A stretch of 64,000 bases of DNA from W0P28-013 sp051870755 (GTDB lineage: Bacteria > Bacteroidota > Bacteroidia > Bacteroidales > Paludibacteraceae), in assembly GCA_051870755.1 (NCBI GenBank), contig JBJECE010000009.1:1-64000 (forward strand), written 5' to 3'. The position numbers and the translations under genes are program-made. Of the stretch, positions 1 through 7,866 are shown piece by piece (position 1 is the stretch's first letter; the number at the start of each line of letters is the position of its first letter). A model generated the notes under the pieces. The model made no database searches, was not told the DNA's origin, and saw only the letters and a list, made by a program, of their open reading frames with translations.

Positions 1-300
1 TTATAGCCCTCCTTTAGGAGGGTTTGGGAGGTAGAAACAAACGCAAGAAAACAACCTTGAAACTCTTAAACCTTGAAACTTTGAAACTATTTTTAACCCT
101 TTGCACTATTTATAACCCTACCCGACTGCGCCGTACTCCCCTTAAAAAGGGGAGAGCACGCGCTGCAACAACATTCACGCGGAGATTTGCCCTTTCTAAG
201 CCTGCCTGCCGGTAGGCAGGGGAAATGTCGTGCAGCGACAAAGGGTTCTAAAACTGCAAAGTTTTTTCGGGTGGGGGTTATAGAAAAAAGACAAAAAATT
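1..300. repeat. Gene-free stretch holding a dispersed intergenic repeat
   Basis: There is no convincing gene here. The stretch opens with a small hairpin (about 7-22). It then carries sequence blocks that recur elsewhere in the window. A CTTTGAAACTATTTTT block (79-94) recurs at 21249-21264. A block around 100-141, including CTGCGCCGTACTCCC, recurs around 21283-21323. AAAGGGGAGAGCACGC recurs near 21372. The segment 219-276 (GGGAAATGTCG, then CGACAAAGGGTT, then TTTTTTCGGGTGGGG) recurs inverted at about 3963-4017. I read this as a family of non-coding dispersed repeats that sits between genes. Confidence 0.6.
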
Positions 301-2367
301 TCAGAATTTATACTGTACGAACAGGCGGAAATCGGTTTTGTGGCAGGCGTTTATTTGGTTGAGGCCGGAACCGATTTGCGTGCGGCCGTCGGTGTAGTAG
401 GTTTGCGCTACGCGCAGCATCAGTTTCAGGCCGCGCACTATGTCGTAGTCGATGTTCAGGTACCAGCGGCTGCCTGTGCCGTACATCGAAGGCGCGAACC
501 CGGCGCTCGGCACGTCGCGCTCGTAGAGCGAAAAGCGATTTTCGTAGTTTTGGGCGTCAAAATAGGCATATCTGGCGCCGAGCGTTAAATCTATCGTCCG
601 GAAGGTGTAGGCGGCGTCCTGCGCTATTAAAAAGCCTTGTGTGGGCATTTCGTCGGCGGTGCGTATCCAATTCCATTCGATGGTGCTTTTCAGGTCGAAG
701 CCGAGTGCCGTGTAAACCAGATTGTAGCGCAGGCTGATTTTGCGGTTTTCGTCGAGGTGTGTGGTGGCTTCGGTGGAGGCATCGGCGAGTTTGCATTCTT
801 TGTAGCGGTAGCGCAGTCGGGCGTACATCGACAGTTTGCGGTTGGGCATGAAGTCGGCTTGCAGCAGCGTGGCGTAGCCTTGTGTCGGTTTGGGCATGGT
901 GTAGGTAACCCACGGTGTTTTGTAGAGGTCGGCGTAGGCCGATAGTTTCCAGCGTCGTGCGGGTTTTATTTCGGTGCCGATGTAAAATCCGTTTTCGTTG
1001 CGGGTGTTGTTTTCGCCGAATGCGTTGGCAAACAGCACGTCGTAGTGTTTGCCGTAGTAGCGGTGCATCAGCACAAAGTTGATGGTGGATGCCGGTGCGA
1101 ATGTCAGTCCGTTGAGCGTGGCAACGGCGCCGTTGCCTTCGACGGCCGTTTCGCCGAAAAAGTTGAATCCGCGCCAAGCAAACAGGTAGTCGATGCTTGC
1201 GGCAAATTGCTTGTCGCCGCGGAAATAGAATTGTTGGTAGGGTTTCGGGTCGTAGTCGATTGGCGGATTGAGCCACGTTTGCACCACGGTGGTGCCGATG
1301 CGGAAGAATTTGTGCCGGTAGGTAACGTTTCCGCCCAACACATGCATGGCCACGTTGTGTTGTTTGGCGTATTCGGCGGGCGTGCGGTGGTAGCCGTCTT
1401 TTTTGAACGATGCGAATGCGCCTCCGGCGGTGTCGGCATCCATCATGCGGAACGAGTAGAAGGCGGTGATGTCGCAGCCGTTGAAGCGCGCTGTGGCGCC
1501 GATGCCGCGCAGAAAGTTATATTCGTCGGTGGACGAGTGGCGTTTGAGGCCGTGTGTGCGTGTGGTAACGTTGGTGGCCATGGCGGTTTTGCCCATGTTC
1601 ATATCCTGTTGCATGACGAGTCCTTGGCCGAAATTGGCGCGGTAGTCGCCCACGACGATGGTTGCAAATTTCCACAACTTATTCACTTGTATGAATCCCG
1701 AATAGGAATCGAACAATTTTTTGTTGTAATCGCCGAACCATTGTTCGCCGGCGTCTTTTTCCATGGTGAATCCGAGTTCCAATTTGTCGGAACTGCGCAA
1801 GCGGTATTTCAGCGAGGTGTAGAATGGGTCGCCGGTGTAGCGTGCATTCGGATTGTCGGCCAATGTTTCGGGTGTGGCGTCGGTGTATCCTTGCCGTGTT
1901 TCGAACGTGCCGTCGAAACGTGCCGTCAGTTCGTGTTTGCTATTGCGCATTACGTCGCCGAAATTCCACGCGGTTTCGTCGTTTTGTGCAGCCACACGCA
2001 CAAACGGCAGCAGCAGCCGTATGCTGAACGGGTCGAATCCTTCGACCAATTGCAGTTCGTAGATGGTTTTCATCTGTCCGACCTTGTAGATGTAGTACAT
2101 CAGGTTTTCGATTTGCATATCGGACAGAAAACGCACTTTTGTCAATTCTTCCGGCGTGGCGGTATTCAGGTTGATGGGCGATTCGTAGAGGGTTGTCAGG
2201 TCGTCGTATAGGTCGCTATAGTCGATGGCGGCTTCGTCGTCGATGTCTTCCATCAGAAAGTCGTAAATCTGTTCGATGACACGATTGATGGCCGTTTCTT
2301 CTTGTGCGAGCAGGGTAGTGCTGCCAATCAAAAGGCTGATTATGAAACAGATGCGTCGCATAGTCAT
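301..2367 (-). CDS. Helix-hairpin-helix outer-membrane protein
   Basis: Exported protein of about 688 residues. The N-terminus is a signal peptide (ICFIISLLIGSTTLLAQ). Around residues 63-125 there are ComEA-like helix-hairpin-helix motifs (INLNTATPEEL, followed by a second degenerate copy). The remaining ~550 residues are rich in alternating aromatic/polar strands and end in an aromatic residue (VQYKF), as expected for an outer-membrane beta-barrel. This architecture is common in Bacteroidota and its function is unknown. The start at 2367 overlaps the stop of the upstream gene as ATGA; an ATG at 2361 is also possible. It is probably co-transcribed with the upstream barrel protein. The HHH part may not bind DNA, given the periplasmic or outer-membrane location; that point is inference. 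Confidence 0.75.
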   Translation of the reverse strand: MTMRRICFIISLLIGSTTLLAQEETAINRVIEQIYDFLMEDIDDEAAIDYSDLYDDLTTLYESPINLNTATPEELTKVRFLSDMQIENLMYYIYKVGQMKTIYELQLVEGFDPFSIRLLLPFVRVAAQNDETAWNFGDVMRNSKHELTARFDGTFETRQGYTDATPETLADNPNARYTGDPFYTSLKYRLRSSDKLELGFTMEKDAGEQWFGDYNKKLFDSYSGFIQVNKLWKFATIVVGDYRANFGQGLVMQQDMNMGKTAMATNVTTRTHGLKRHSSTDEYNFLRGIGATARFNGCDITAFYSFRMMDADTAGGAFASFKKDGYHRTPAEYAKQHNVAMHVLGGNVTYRHKFFRIGTTVVQTWLNPPIDYDPKPYQQFYFRGDKQFAASIDYLFAWRGFNFFGETAVEGNGAVATLNGLTFAPASTINFVLMHRYYGKHYDVLFANAFGENNTRNENGFYIGTEIKPARRWKLSAYADLYKTPWVTYTMPKPTQGYATLLQADFMPNRKLSMYARLRYRYKECKLADASTEATTHLDENRKISLRYNLVYTALGFDLKSTIEWNWIRTADEMPTQGFLIAQDAAYTFRTIDLTLGARYAYFDAQNYENRFSLYERDVPSAGFAPSMYGTGSRWYLNIDYDIVRGLKLMLRVAQTYYTDGRTQIGSGLNQINACHKTDFRLFVQYKF

Positions 2368-3200
2368 TGTTTGAAACGGTATTGCAGCACGCCAAGCATG
2401 GTAACGCCCAACGGATTGCGGTATTCGCAATGCAGGTGGAATTTGAAGCCGCCAAATCCGACTCCCACGCCGAGTGTCGGCACCACATAGTCGCTGCCGT
2501 AGCAGCCGATGCGCACGTCGAACACATCGAACGGTGCGTATTCAAATCCGGTAGCCCAGCGCACGGGCGAATGCACCTCCTTGTCGATTTGTACCAGCCA
2601 TGACACTTTGTCGTGAATGCGGTAGTTGGTGCCGAGGCTGAACACGGCCGGCAGCCGTTTTTCGGTCAGGTTGGTTTTGACTTTCGAAAATACGGGGTTG
2701 AACACGTTGAATCCGATGGTAAGGTTGGGCAACACCTGCACTTGCAGTCCCACTTGCACGGTGGCGGTGCTGTGGTAGCGCTCCGTCGGCGACAGATAGA
2801 CGGCGTAGTAGTCGCATTCCACGCCGACGTGAAAAATTTCGCCGAATGTGCGTGCGAATGTTATGGCGGCCAACATTTCGTTGTATTCGGCGTAACCAAA
2901 ATACGAAAATTGCGCGCCCACATTGATGTATTTGGTGGGAAATGCTGCACTGAACGCCGCATTCGACAGTTCGGCCGTGATGTAGCGATTTTCGTAGAGC
3001 AGTGTCAGACCAAACTGTTTTTCGCAGGCCAAGGCTGCCGGATTTTGAAACGGTTGCCACTCGGCCGTGTATGCCACCGAGGCGTTGCCGGCCACATACG
3101 AACCCGGCACAATAGTGGCTACGGGTGTCGTTTCGGCACGACCAAAGGTTGTTGCCAATGTCAGAATGGCTATTGGTACGATTTTTGAAAAATCTTTCAT
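2364..3200 (-). CDS. Outer-membrane beta-barrel protein (PorV/PorQ-like)
   Basis: 278 residues with an N-terminal signal peptide (IVPIAILTLATTFGRA). The body is a series of amphipathic strands with an NPAAL motif near residue 55, typical of FadL/PorV/PorQ-like barrels in Bacteroidota, and it ends in LQYRFKQ. It lies directly upstream of the helix-hairpin-helix barrel gene with an ATGA overlap, so the two are translationally coupled. A consensus promoter lies at 3244-3274, about 40 nt before the start. I could not assign it confidently to PorQ. A role in the outer membrane is the limit of what the sequence supports. Confidence 0.6.
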   Translation of the reverse strand: MKDFSKIVPIAILTLATTFGRAETTPVATIVPGSYVAGNASVAYTAEWQPFQNPAALACEKQFGLTLLYENRYITAELSNAAFSAAFPTKYINVGAQFSYFGYAEYNEMLAAITFARTFGEIFHVGVECDYYAVYLSPTERYHSTATVQVGLQVQVLPNLTIGFNVFNPVFSKVKTNLTEKRLPAVFSLGTNYRIHDKVSWLVQIDKEVHSPVRWATGFEYAPFDVFDVRIGCYGSDYVVPTLGVGVGFGGFKFHLHCEYRNPLGVTMLGVLQYRFKQ

Positions 3201-3243
3201 TAACAGAACGTAGGTTATGTTTCCGCGATAAGAAAATAAGTTC

Positions 3244-3274
3244 CAAAAGTAAATAAAAATCCCTTAAAAGCAAA
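3244..3274 (-). promoter_or_regulatory. Bacteroidota-type promoter
   Basis: Read on the minus strand: TTTG at 3274-3271, a 19-nt spacer, then TACTTTTG at 3251-3244. This matches the Bacteroidota primary-sigma consensus (TTTG, 19-21 nt, TAnnTTTG). It drives the barrel-protein pair that starts at 3200. Confidence 0.7.
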
Positions 3275-3313
3275 ATAGTTGGAAAGAAATTTATAATTTC
3301 GCAGACGAATGTT

Positions 3314-3907
3314 ATGTTGAAACGTTTTTTGTATATTGTTTTTGGTGCTGTTTTGTGCGTTTGCCCCACCGCGATGGCCGCTGCCGATACCGCACCGACC
3401 GGCACATTGATGCGTGCCGTTGTGTCGCATGGCGATACTATATTGCTGCTACCGCCGGTGTACGCATTTCCGCCGATGAAGTTTAAGAATAAACGTGAGG
3501 AAAAATTCTATTGGCGCACCGTGCGCGATGTCAAAAAAGTGTTGCCTTATGCCAAAATGATACGGGGCTTGGTGCAAGAGGTGAACGACACGCTGATGCG
3601 CATTCCTACAAAGAAAGAGCGCGACCGTTATATGCGTCAGTGGGAGAAGACGACGTACAAAAAATACTACAAAGAGTTTACACACATGACGCTCAATCAG
3701 GGCAAATTACTCATTCGTTTGGTCGATCGCGAGTGCCAGACAAGTTCCTACGATTTGATTCGGGCGTATCGGGGCAGTTTTTCAGCCGGTTTTTACCAGA
3801 TGTTTGCCAAGTTGTTTGGTGCCGATCTCAAATCGCAATTCGGTACCGGCCGCGACGATAAAATCATCGAGCGCATCATTATTTTGGTCGAAGCGGGGCA
3901 GTTGTAA
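3314..3907 (+). CDS. DUF4294 family exported protein
   Basis: 197 residues. A signal peptide (about residues 1-23, ending in AMAAA) is followed by a charged, helical domain. Its conserved core contains REEKFYWRTVRDVKKVLPYA, a K/R/D-rich helix (PTKKERDRYMRQWEK), LNQGKLLIRLVDREC and ELFG-type residues near LFGADLKSQF. This is the Bacteroidota DUF4294 family, whose function is unknown. It is divergently transcribed from the barrel pair at 3200. It is alone on its strand and is followed by a repeat-rich intergenic region. The family assignment is from memory of its motif pattern. Confidence 0.75.
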   Translation: MLKRFLYIVFGAVLCVCPTAMAAADTAPTGTLMRAVVSHGDTILLLPPVYAFPPMKFKNKREEKFYWRTVRDVKKVLPYAKMIRGLVQEVNDTLMRIPTKKERDRYMRQWEKTTYKKYYKEFTHMTLNQGKLLIRLVDRECQTSSYDLIRAYRGSFSAGFYQMFAKLFGADLKSQFGTGRDDKIIERIIILVEAGQL

Positions 3908-4179
3908 AACGTAGAAGTGCAAAAGTTGCAGAACTCCGCCCGTCGCTGCGCTCCTCGTCCCTAAAACCCTTTGTCGCTCTCGCGACATTTCCCTTGCAGA
4001 ACCCCGCCCGAAAAACTCCGTTTTTCTCGTCCCCTTATAAAGGGGACAATCTTTGGGTGTTGTCGCTTGATTATGGCAATCTCCCCTTGCCCGTAGGGCG
4101 TAGGGTTAAAAAACATAGGGGCGAAAGATTTTTCGCCCCCTACAATGTGCGTTACAGACGCGGCGCGCCACTAACAATG
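3908..4179. repeat. Intergenic dispersed repeat with hairpin
   Basis: Non-coding gap between convergent genes. At about 3963-4017 it carries an inverted copy of the repeat block found at 219-276. At 4118-4139 there is a strong hairpin (GGGGCGAAA paired with TTTCGCCCC). Read on the minus strand it is followed by a T-rich run, so it may terminate the gene ending at 4180. A near-identical hairpin occurs at 37404-37422. Confidence 0.6.
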
Positions 4180-4869
4180 TTATTTTACGAGATTTACAAT
4201 CGTTTCAAAAATGCCCTCGTACCAGTTTTTGTATCGTTGACCATATCCGGGATGATAGGTACGATAGGAATGCGCCGGCAGATGACTACTTTTTAGTTGT
4301 GCTACCTCTCTAATGGGATAATCGGCCACAATGTTAAATTCGACATCGGGAAATTTTTCCCTGATACGCTCATCGTAATTTGGTCCGCAGAGAAAGATGC
4401 AGACATCAGGTTTCAATATTGCAATTTCCTCCTGTGCCACATTAAAATATTTATTTTCCAACTCGGTAACTATTCTGTCAGGATGTCCGATGCTGTTGTT
4501 TTTGCCGAACTTCAATATGTTGTTCCAAACAAAGCCATTACCATAAGAGTTACCAAAATAGTCATGATTTATCTTTTCAACCCAATTCCAAAAGGTGGTA
4601 TTGTTATGATTGGCAACATAATCCTTATAGGTATTCATAAGTGTTGTAACGTCGCCTTCTTCCTCAAAAGAATCCCCCCAGCCATTGGTTTCTTGTCCGA
4701 ATATCATGATTTTGATAGGAGCAGTAAGGTATTCTTCCGAAACATTCAGCAACAATGGGCAAGAGTAATTCTCAATTCCAGCGCTTTCCAATTCTGCCGT
4801 AATAGCCTGTAATCCACCGAATTTGGAACGATATAGTTCCTCTAATTTTTCGTTCAGTTTCATAAGCAT
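4180..4869 (-). CDS. Uracil-DNA-glycosylase-like superfamily protein (tentative)
   Basis: 229 residues with no signal peptide. A hydrophobic strand leads into IMIFGQETNGW (around residues 54-64). Further on come LKPDVCIFLCGPNYD and, near the C-terminus, an HPGY motif at about residue 206. This order (GQE near the N-terminus, a lxPdvvvflG strand, HP near the end) resembles the uracil-DNA-glycosylase fold, but I cannot show that the catalytic Asp/Asn is intact. The start may be 4869 or 4863. It lies 3 nt after the membrane-protein gene at 4873-5994, so the two form one operon. The base composition is AT-rich compared with the flanking core genes, which suggests acquisition. The function is unproven. 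Confidence 0.55.
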   Translation of the reverse strand: MLMKLNEKLEELYRSKFGGLQAITAELESAGIENYSCPLLLNVSEEYLTAPIKIMIFGQETNGWGDSFEEEGDVTTLMNTYKDYVANHNNTTFWNWVEKINHDYFGNSYGNGFVWNNILKFGKNNSIGHPDRIVTELENKYFNVAQEEIAILKPDVCIFLCGPNYDERIREKFPDVEFNIVADYPIREVAQLKSSHLPAHSYRTYHPGYGQRYKNWYEGIFETIVNLVK

Positions 4870-4872
4870 TTA

Positions 4873-5994
4873 TTACAACCCTTCCTTCTCGGCCAAAGCG
4901 ATAAATTTCTTGATGTACATATCTATCTCATCGACTAATTCCTTCATGCAGAGTTCTCGGCTGCGCGGGTTCTGCATCATCTCTATACCCTCGGAACTTA
5001 ATCTCCAGAAATCGAAATTGTTGCGGTCAGGATATTTCCATGCTGCCCACCAAACAGAGGTAGTGTCAAATGAACTTGATGTTCGAATAACAAGGTCGCA
5101 CAATTCGTTATCTTTTTCCTTGTTTTCTACCTGACTTGATTCTACGTTTCCGAAATGTCTAAATCCGTAGTAGATATTGTTCTGAAGTTCAATACGGAAT
5201 ATTACACTCAAATTGTCCTTTGTCGTATATACAGGAATATCAAATCCGTAGTTTGTCTTCTTGTTGGCATAATACTCGTTGACTTCAGCCTTCAAGTCTT
5301 TGTACTCAAAGTTATAACCTTTCTCTTTCAAACCTTTTTGTACTCGGTCCCAGAAATAATATTGCAAGTCATATTTGTCAATAGCACCTGTTTCTACGAA
5401 AAGTCCACATTGCTGTAAAATGGAGTTCATTCTTTTTCTTTCTATAGGACGGCATTCTTCTCCGTAAAGGTCTTTTTTGATGGCGGCTATGGTGCAGAAT
5501 AGTTCGTTTGAAAAGTCGGCATAGAAATTTGCCATCTCTTTTTGTTTGTCGGTCTCTTTCAGCGAGTTATATTCGTTCATTTGGCGAATCATTGTCGAAA
5601 GGCGAGTCAGCACTTCATCCATGGTTTCTTCTGAGGCGTGCATCTGCATATATCCAAGTTGGAATACCAATTCTTTCAACTCGTCGGTTGTGTTGTTGAT
5701 GGTAATTTCTCCGTCCTTAAGAATTTCCTGCAATTTGTCAATAAAAGCATGATAAACTTCTTGTTTGTGCTCGAAAATTTTGACGTTTTTCTCCAATTTT
5801 TCGGCGTTGTCGGTTTGTCCTTTAAGCAGAAGAACTGTGATGATGGCGGTAATTACAACTCCAATCAAAGCACCGAAAAACTGTGACGGAAGCATGTCAA
5901 TTTCAAATATATGGAAAGCAACAGCAGCGATGATGAAAATTATACTGCAGATGGTGATTCCTATAACCCACGATGATAGACTGATTTTTTTCAT
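4873..5994 (-). CDS. Two-TM membrane protein of unknown function
   Basis: 373 residues. Two transmembrane segments lie at the N-terminus (about 9-29, WVIGITICSIIFIIAAVAF, and about 37-58, FFGALIGVVITAIITVLLL). A predicted coiled or helical linker follows (NAEKLEKNVKIFEHKQEVYHA), then a long soluble domain of about 280 residues with no motif I recognise. The topology suggests a membrane-anchored cytoplasmic effector or sensor domain. It is the first gene of a two-gene unit with the glycosylase-like gene 3 nt downstream. AT-rich accessory DNA. I do not recognise the family. Confidence 0.6.
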   Translation of the reverse strand: MKKISLSSWVIGITICSIIFIIAAVAFHIFEIDMLPSQFFGALIGVVITAIITVLLLKGQTDNAEKLEKNVKIFEHKQEVYHAFIDKLQEILKDGEITINNTTDELKELVFQLGYMQMHASEETMDEVLTRLSTMIRQMNEYNSLKETDKQKEMANFYADFSNELFCTIAAIKKDLYGEECRPIERKRMNSILQQCGLFVETGAIDKYDLQYYFWDRVQKGLKEKGYNFEYKDLKAEVNEYYANKKTNYGFDIPVYTTKDNLSVIFRIELQNNIYYGFRHFGNVESSQVENKEKDNELCDLVIRTSSSFDTTSVWWAAWKYPDRNNFDFWRLSSEGIEMMQNPRSRELCMKELVDEIDMYIKKFIALAEKEGL

Positions 5995-6065
5995 ATTTTA
6001 TTTTTTGTGGTTAAAAACTGATTTTGGCTAACTATTCTTTAGACTAATAACATTTTTTCGTGTAC

Positions 6066-6096
6066 AAACAGCCATTTCTCCATTGGAAATGGCTGT
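6066..6096 (-). terminator. Hairpin terminator after the repeat protein
   Basis: AACAGCCATTTC pairs with GAAATGGCTGTT around a short loop. It sits 15 nt beyond the stop of the minus-strand gene at 6111. The T-tract is weak, so termination is likely but not certain. Confidence 0.55.
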
Positions 6097-6110
6097 TAAA
6101 CGAGTAGAAT

Positions 6111-6416
6111 TTATTCCCAACGATGACTTATTTCTTTGAAGAACTTATCCATCGTATAAATCATTTTGTTTTTTCTGAAATTCACAGAGTTACCGGCGAT
6201 ACTACGAAATTCTCCGAGGCTACTTTCCCAATTATGAGCAATTTCTTTGCATCGTTCATCATAAGAATAATACATTTTGTTTTTGTGGAACACCATAAAC
6301 GTACCGCTAAAACCTAATAAGTCACCAAGAGAACTTTCCCAATTATGAGAAATCTCTTTACCACGCTCATCTAAAACGTAGTACATCTTGTTTTTTAAAA
6401 CAACGTCTGAAATCAT
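6111..6416 (-). CDS. Small protein made of three 37-residue repeats
   Basis: About 101 residues from ATG 6416 (an upstream in-frame ATG lies at 6437). It consists almost wholly of a tandem repeat with a 37-residue period. KNKM recurs three times, each followed by a tyrosine-rich strand, a D-E-R/K-KEI-H segment and W-E (HNWESSLG twice, HRWE at the end). The last unit is truncated after the WE. There is no signal peptide and no catalytic motif. The pattern of short strands with conserved W and K is reminiscent of beta-repeat proteins, but I do not recognise the family. It is AT-rich and has its own consensus promoter at 6512-6544 and a hairpin terminator at 6066-6096. Confidence 0.6.
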   Translation of the reverse strand: MISDVVLKNKMYYVLDERGKEISHNWESSLGDLLGFSGTFMVFHKNKMYYSYDERCKEIAHNWESSLGEFRSIAGNSVNFRKNKMIYTMDKFFKEISHRWE

Positions 6417-6511
6417 TTTTTGTTTCCTCCATACCAATCAGCTCCGCTTGGCATCTAAATTATACGAAGAAGCGTGGAACTGCAACGCTTCTGTGAAATT
6501 TATACACTTTA

Positions 6512-6544
6512 CAAAAGTAAGACAAAATGGCTATGGCACGCAAA
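6512..6544 (-). promoter_or_regulatory. Bacteroidota-type promoter for the repeat protein
   Basis: On the minus strand, TTTG (6544-6541), a 21-nt spacer, then TACTTTTG (6519-6512). It lies about 95 nt upstream of the repeat-protein start and overlaps the stop of the XRE-type gene. Confidence 0.55.
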
Positions 6545-6793
6545 TTATTCTGTTGCAACATTGGATATGGTTTGTTGCAAAAATGGAGATTGTGCAATGT
6601 CGTGGAAAAAGTTGTGGCGCAGCGCCACGCTGATGCGCATCAGCAGGGCGGTGTCCAAGTTGGCGCGTGCAAGTATTTTGTAGGCATTGCTGCGGTTGCA
6701 GCATATTTGCTGTGCCAGCCACATGACGGAGTAGCGTTGGCGTTTCAGTTCGAGGGCTATCATTTGCCCGATGTGTGGTGTGTGGTTGTCCAT
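6545..6793 (-). CDS. Small XRE-type helix-turn-helix protein
   Basis: 82 residues. IGQMIALELKRQRYSVMWLA, then a short turn, then CNRSNAYKILARANLDTALL form a lambda-repressor-like (XRE) helix-turn-helix around residues 8-48. The rest is a short C-terminal tail. Such stand-alone HTH proteins are frequent in Bacteroidota, where they act as small regulators; the target is unknown. It lies upstream of the repeat-protein gene in the same orientation and downstream of a gene-free stretch with a possible structured RNA (6885-7029). Confidence 0.65.
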   Translation of the reverse strand: MDNHTPHIGQMIALELKRQRYSVMWLAQQICCNRSNAYKILARANLDTALLMRISVALRHNFFHDIAQSPFLQQTISNVATE

Positions 6794-6884
6794 AAAAAAG
6801 GCAAGTTTTGCGCCATCGAAAACCGCATTTCCTTTTTGTCGGACAAGATAAGAAAAAATGTGTGGATTTTTCTTTCGCGTTCAC

Positions 6885-7029
6885 GGGAAGCCTGAGAAAA
6901 AACCCGCCACATCACAAGGAAAACATCCACACAAGATGTATATGTGATGTGTATAGAGTTTCGGCTCTAATGAACGTCTGTTGTTATCCGATTTCAGATT
7001 AGAAAAATCAGTTTCTCAGGCTTTTTTTC
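6885..7029 (+). ncRNA. Candidate multi-helix structured RNA
   Basis: A perfect 12-bp closing stem pairs 6888-6899 (AAGCCTGAGAAA) with 7012-7023 (TTTCTCAGGCTT) and runs straight into seven T residues. Inside are a perfect 9-bp stem, 6908-6916 with 6943-6951 (CACATCACA/TGTGATGTG), enclosing a 5-bp hairpin at 6923-6939; a TTCG-loop hairpin at 6954-6969 (TAGAGT/GCTCTA); and a 5-bp stem at 6976-6980/6995-6999. G-U pairs and the T-run both favour the plus strand. There is no obvious promoter just upstream. It could also be a small inverted-repeat element or a long-loop terminator. I match it to no known RNA class. Confidence 0.4.
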
Positions 7030-7069
7030 TAAACGCGAATAATTTTAGTTATATGTTGTCATTTACAAG

Positions 7070-7837
7070 TTACTTCATGCCGCTGCGTAGTTTTATTTGT
7101 GTCAATACTTTTTTTGTGTATTGCGAAAAGTCGGCATTCATCATCCAGCCGTAGTAACCGGGGTCTCGCTGCAACACGTCGGCTACGCGCTGGCCTTTGT
7201 ATTTGCCTATGTTGAACACCTCTTCGTCCTTGTCGTTGTAAACGATGGCGCCCACAAAATCGACGTTGCGATTGAAGCAGGTAAATTTCGACAGAAAATC
7301 GATGTCGTTTTGTAGCGCGGGGTAGCGGTCGAGTTGCGCCTGCAGCACCTCGTAGGTGGCGGCGGTGTCGGCGGCGGCGGTGTGGGCATCTTCCAGATTT
7401 TTGTCGCAGTAGAATTTGTAGGCGGCGCTCAGTGTGCGTTGTTCCATTTTGTGGAAAATCACCTGCACATCGACAAATTTGTGGCGTTTCAGGTCAATAT
7501 CGACGCCGGCGCGCAAAAACTCTTCGGCCAGCAGCGGAATGTCGAACCGGTTGGAATTGAAGCCGGCCAGGTCGCACCCTTCGATGTCGTTGGCTATGTT
7601 TTTGGCCACGGCTTTGAATGTGGGGCAATCGGCCACATCGGCATCGGTAATGCCGTGCACGGCCGTGGCTTGTTCGGGTATGTGCATTTCGGGGTTGATG
7701 CGCATGGTTTTGCTCTCTTCCATGCCGTTGGGCGACACTTTCAGATACGATATTTCGACAATGCGGTCGGCTACGATGTTGGTGCCGGTGGTTTCGAGGT
7801 CGAAGAATACAATCGGATTTTTCAGGTTCAATTTCAT
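7070..7837 (-). CDS. DnaQ-family 3'-5' exonuclease with ExoX-like C-terminal domain
   Basis: 255 residues. The DEDDh exonuclease fold is clear: Exo I VFFDLETTGT (about residues 11-20), Exo II AGFNSNRFDIPLL, and Exo III HTAAADTAATYEVL with the catalytic histidine and aspartate. After residue ~185 there is an extra domain (FNIGKYKGQRVADVLQRDPG, then YYGWMMNADF) of the ExoX-like C-terminal type. It should remove nucleotides 3'-to-5' from DNA, in repair or proofreading. It is not the polymerase III epsilon subunit by architecture, although a role with the polymerase cannot be excluded. It lies immediately downstream of murI on the same strand (29 nt), so it is likely at the end of that transcription unit. 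Confidence 0.85.
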   Translation of the reverse strand: MKLNLKNPIVFFDLETTGTNIVADRIVEISYLKVSPNGMEESKTMRINPEMHIPEQATAVHGITDADVADCPTFKAVAKNIANDIEGCDLAGFNSNRFDIPLLAEEFLRAGVDIDLKRHKFVDVQVIFHKMEQRTLSAAYKFYCDKNLEDAHTAAADTAATYEVLQAQLDRYPALQNDIDFLSKFTCFNRNVDFVGAIVYNDKDEEVFNIGKYKGQRVADVLQRDPGYYGWMMNADFSQYTKKVLTQIKLRSGMK

Positions 7838-7866
7838 GGCGGTTGTTGTTTTTCGGTTATGCGTTT

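Noticed and set aside
187..588. 133-codon plus-strand frame
   Set aside because: Its first part is repeat DNA and the rest lies opposite the barrel gene.
6889..6905. CTGAGA motif like the TPP riboswitch (THI box)
   Set aside because: The second conserved half of the TPP riboswitch is not found, and no thiamine gene lies nearby.
6885..7029. Integron attC site as the source of the inverted repeats
   Set aside because: The RYYYAAC and GTTRRRY core sites are missing from the ends.
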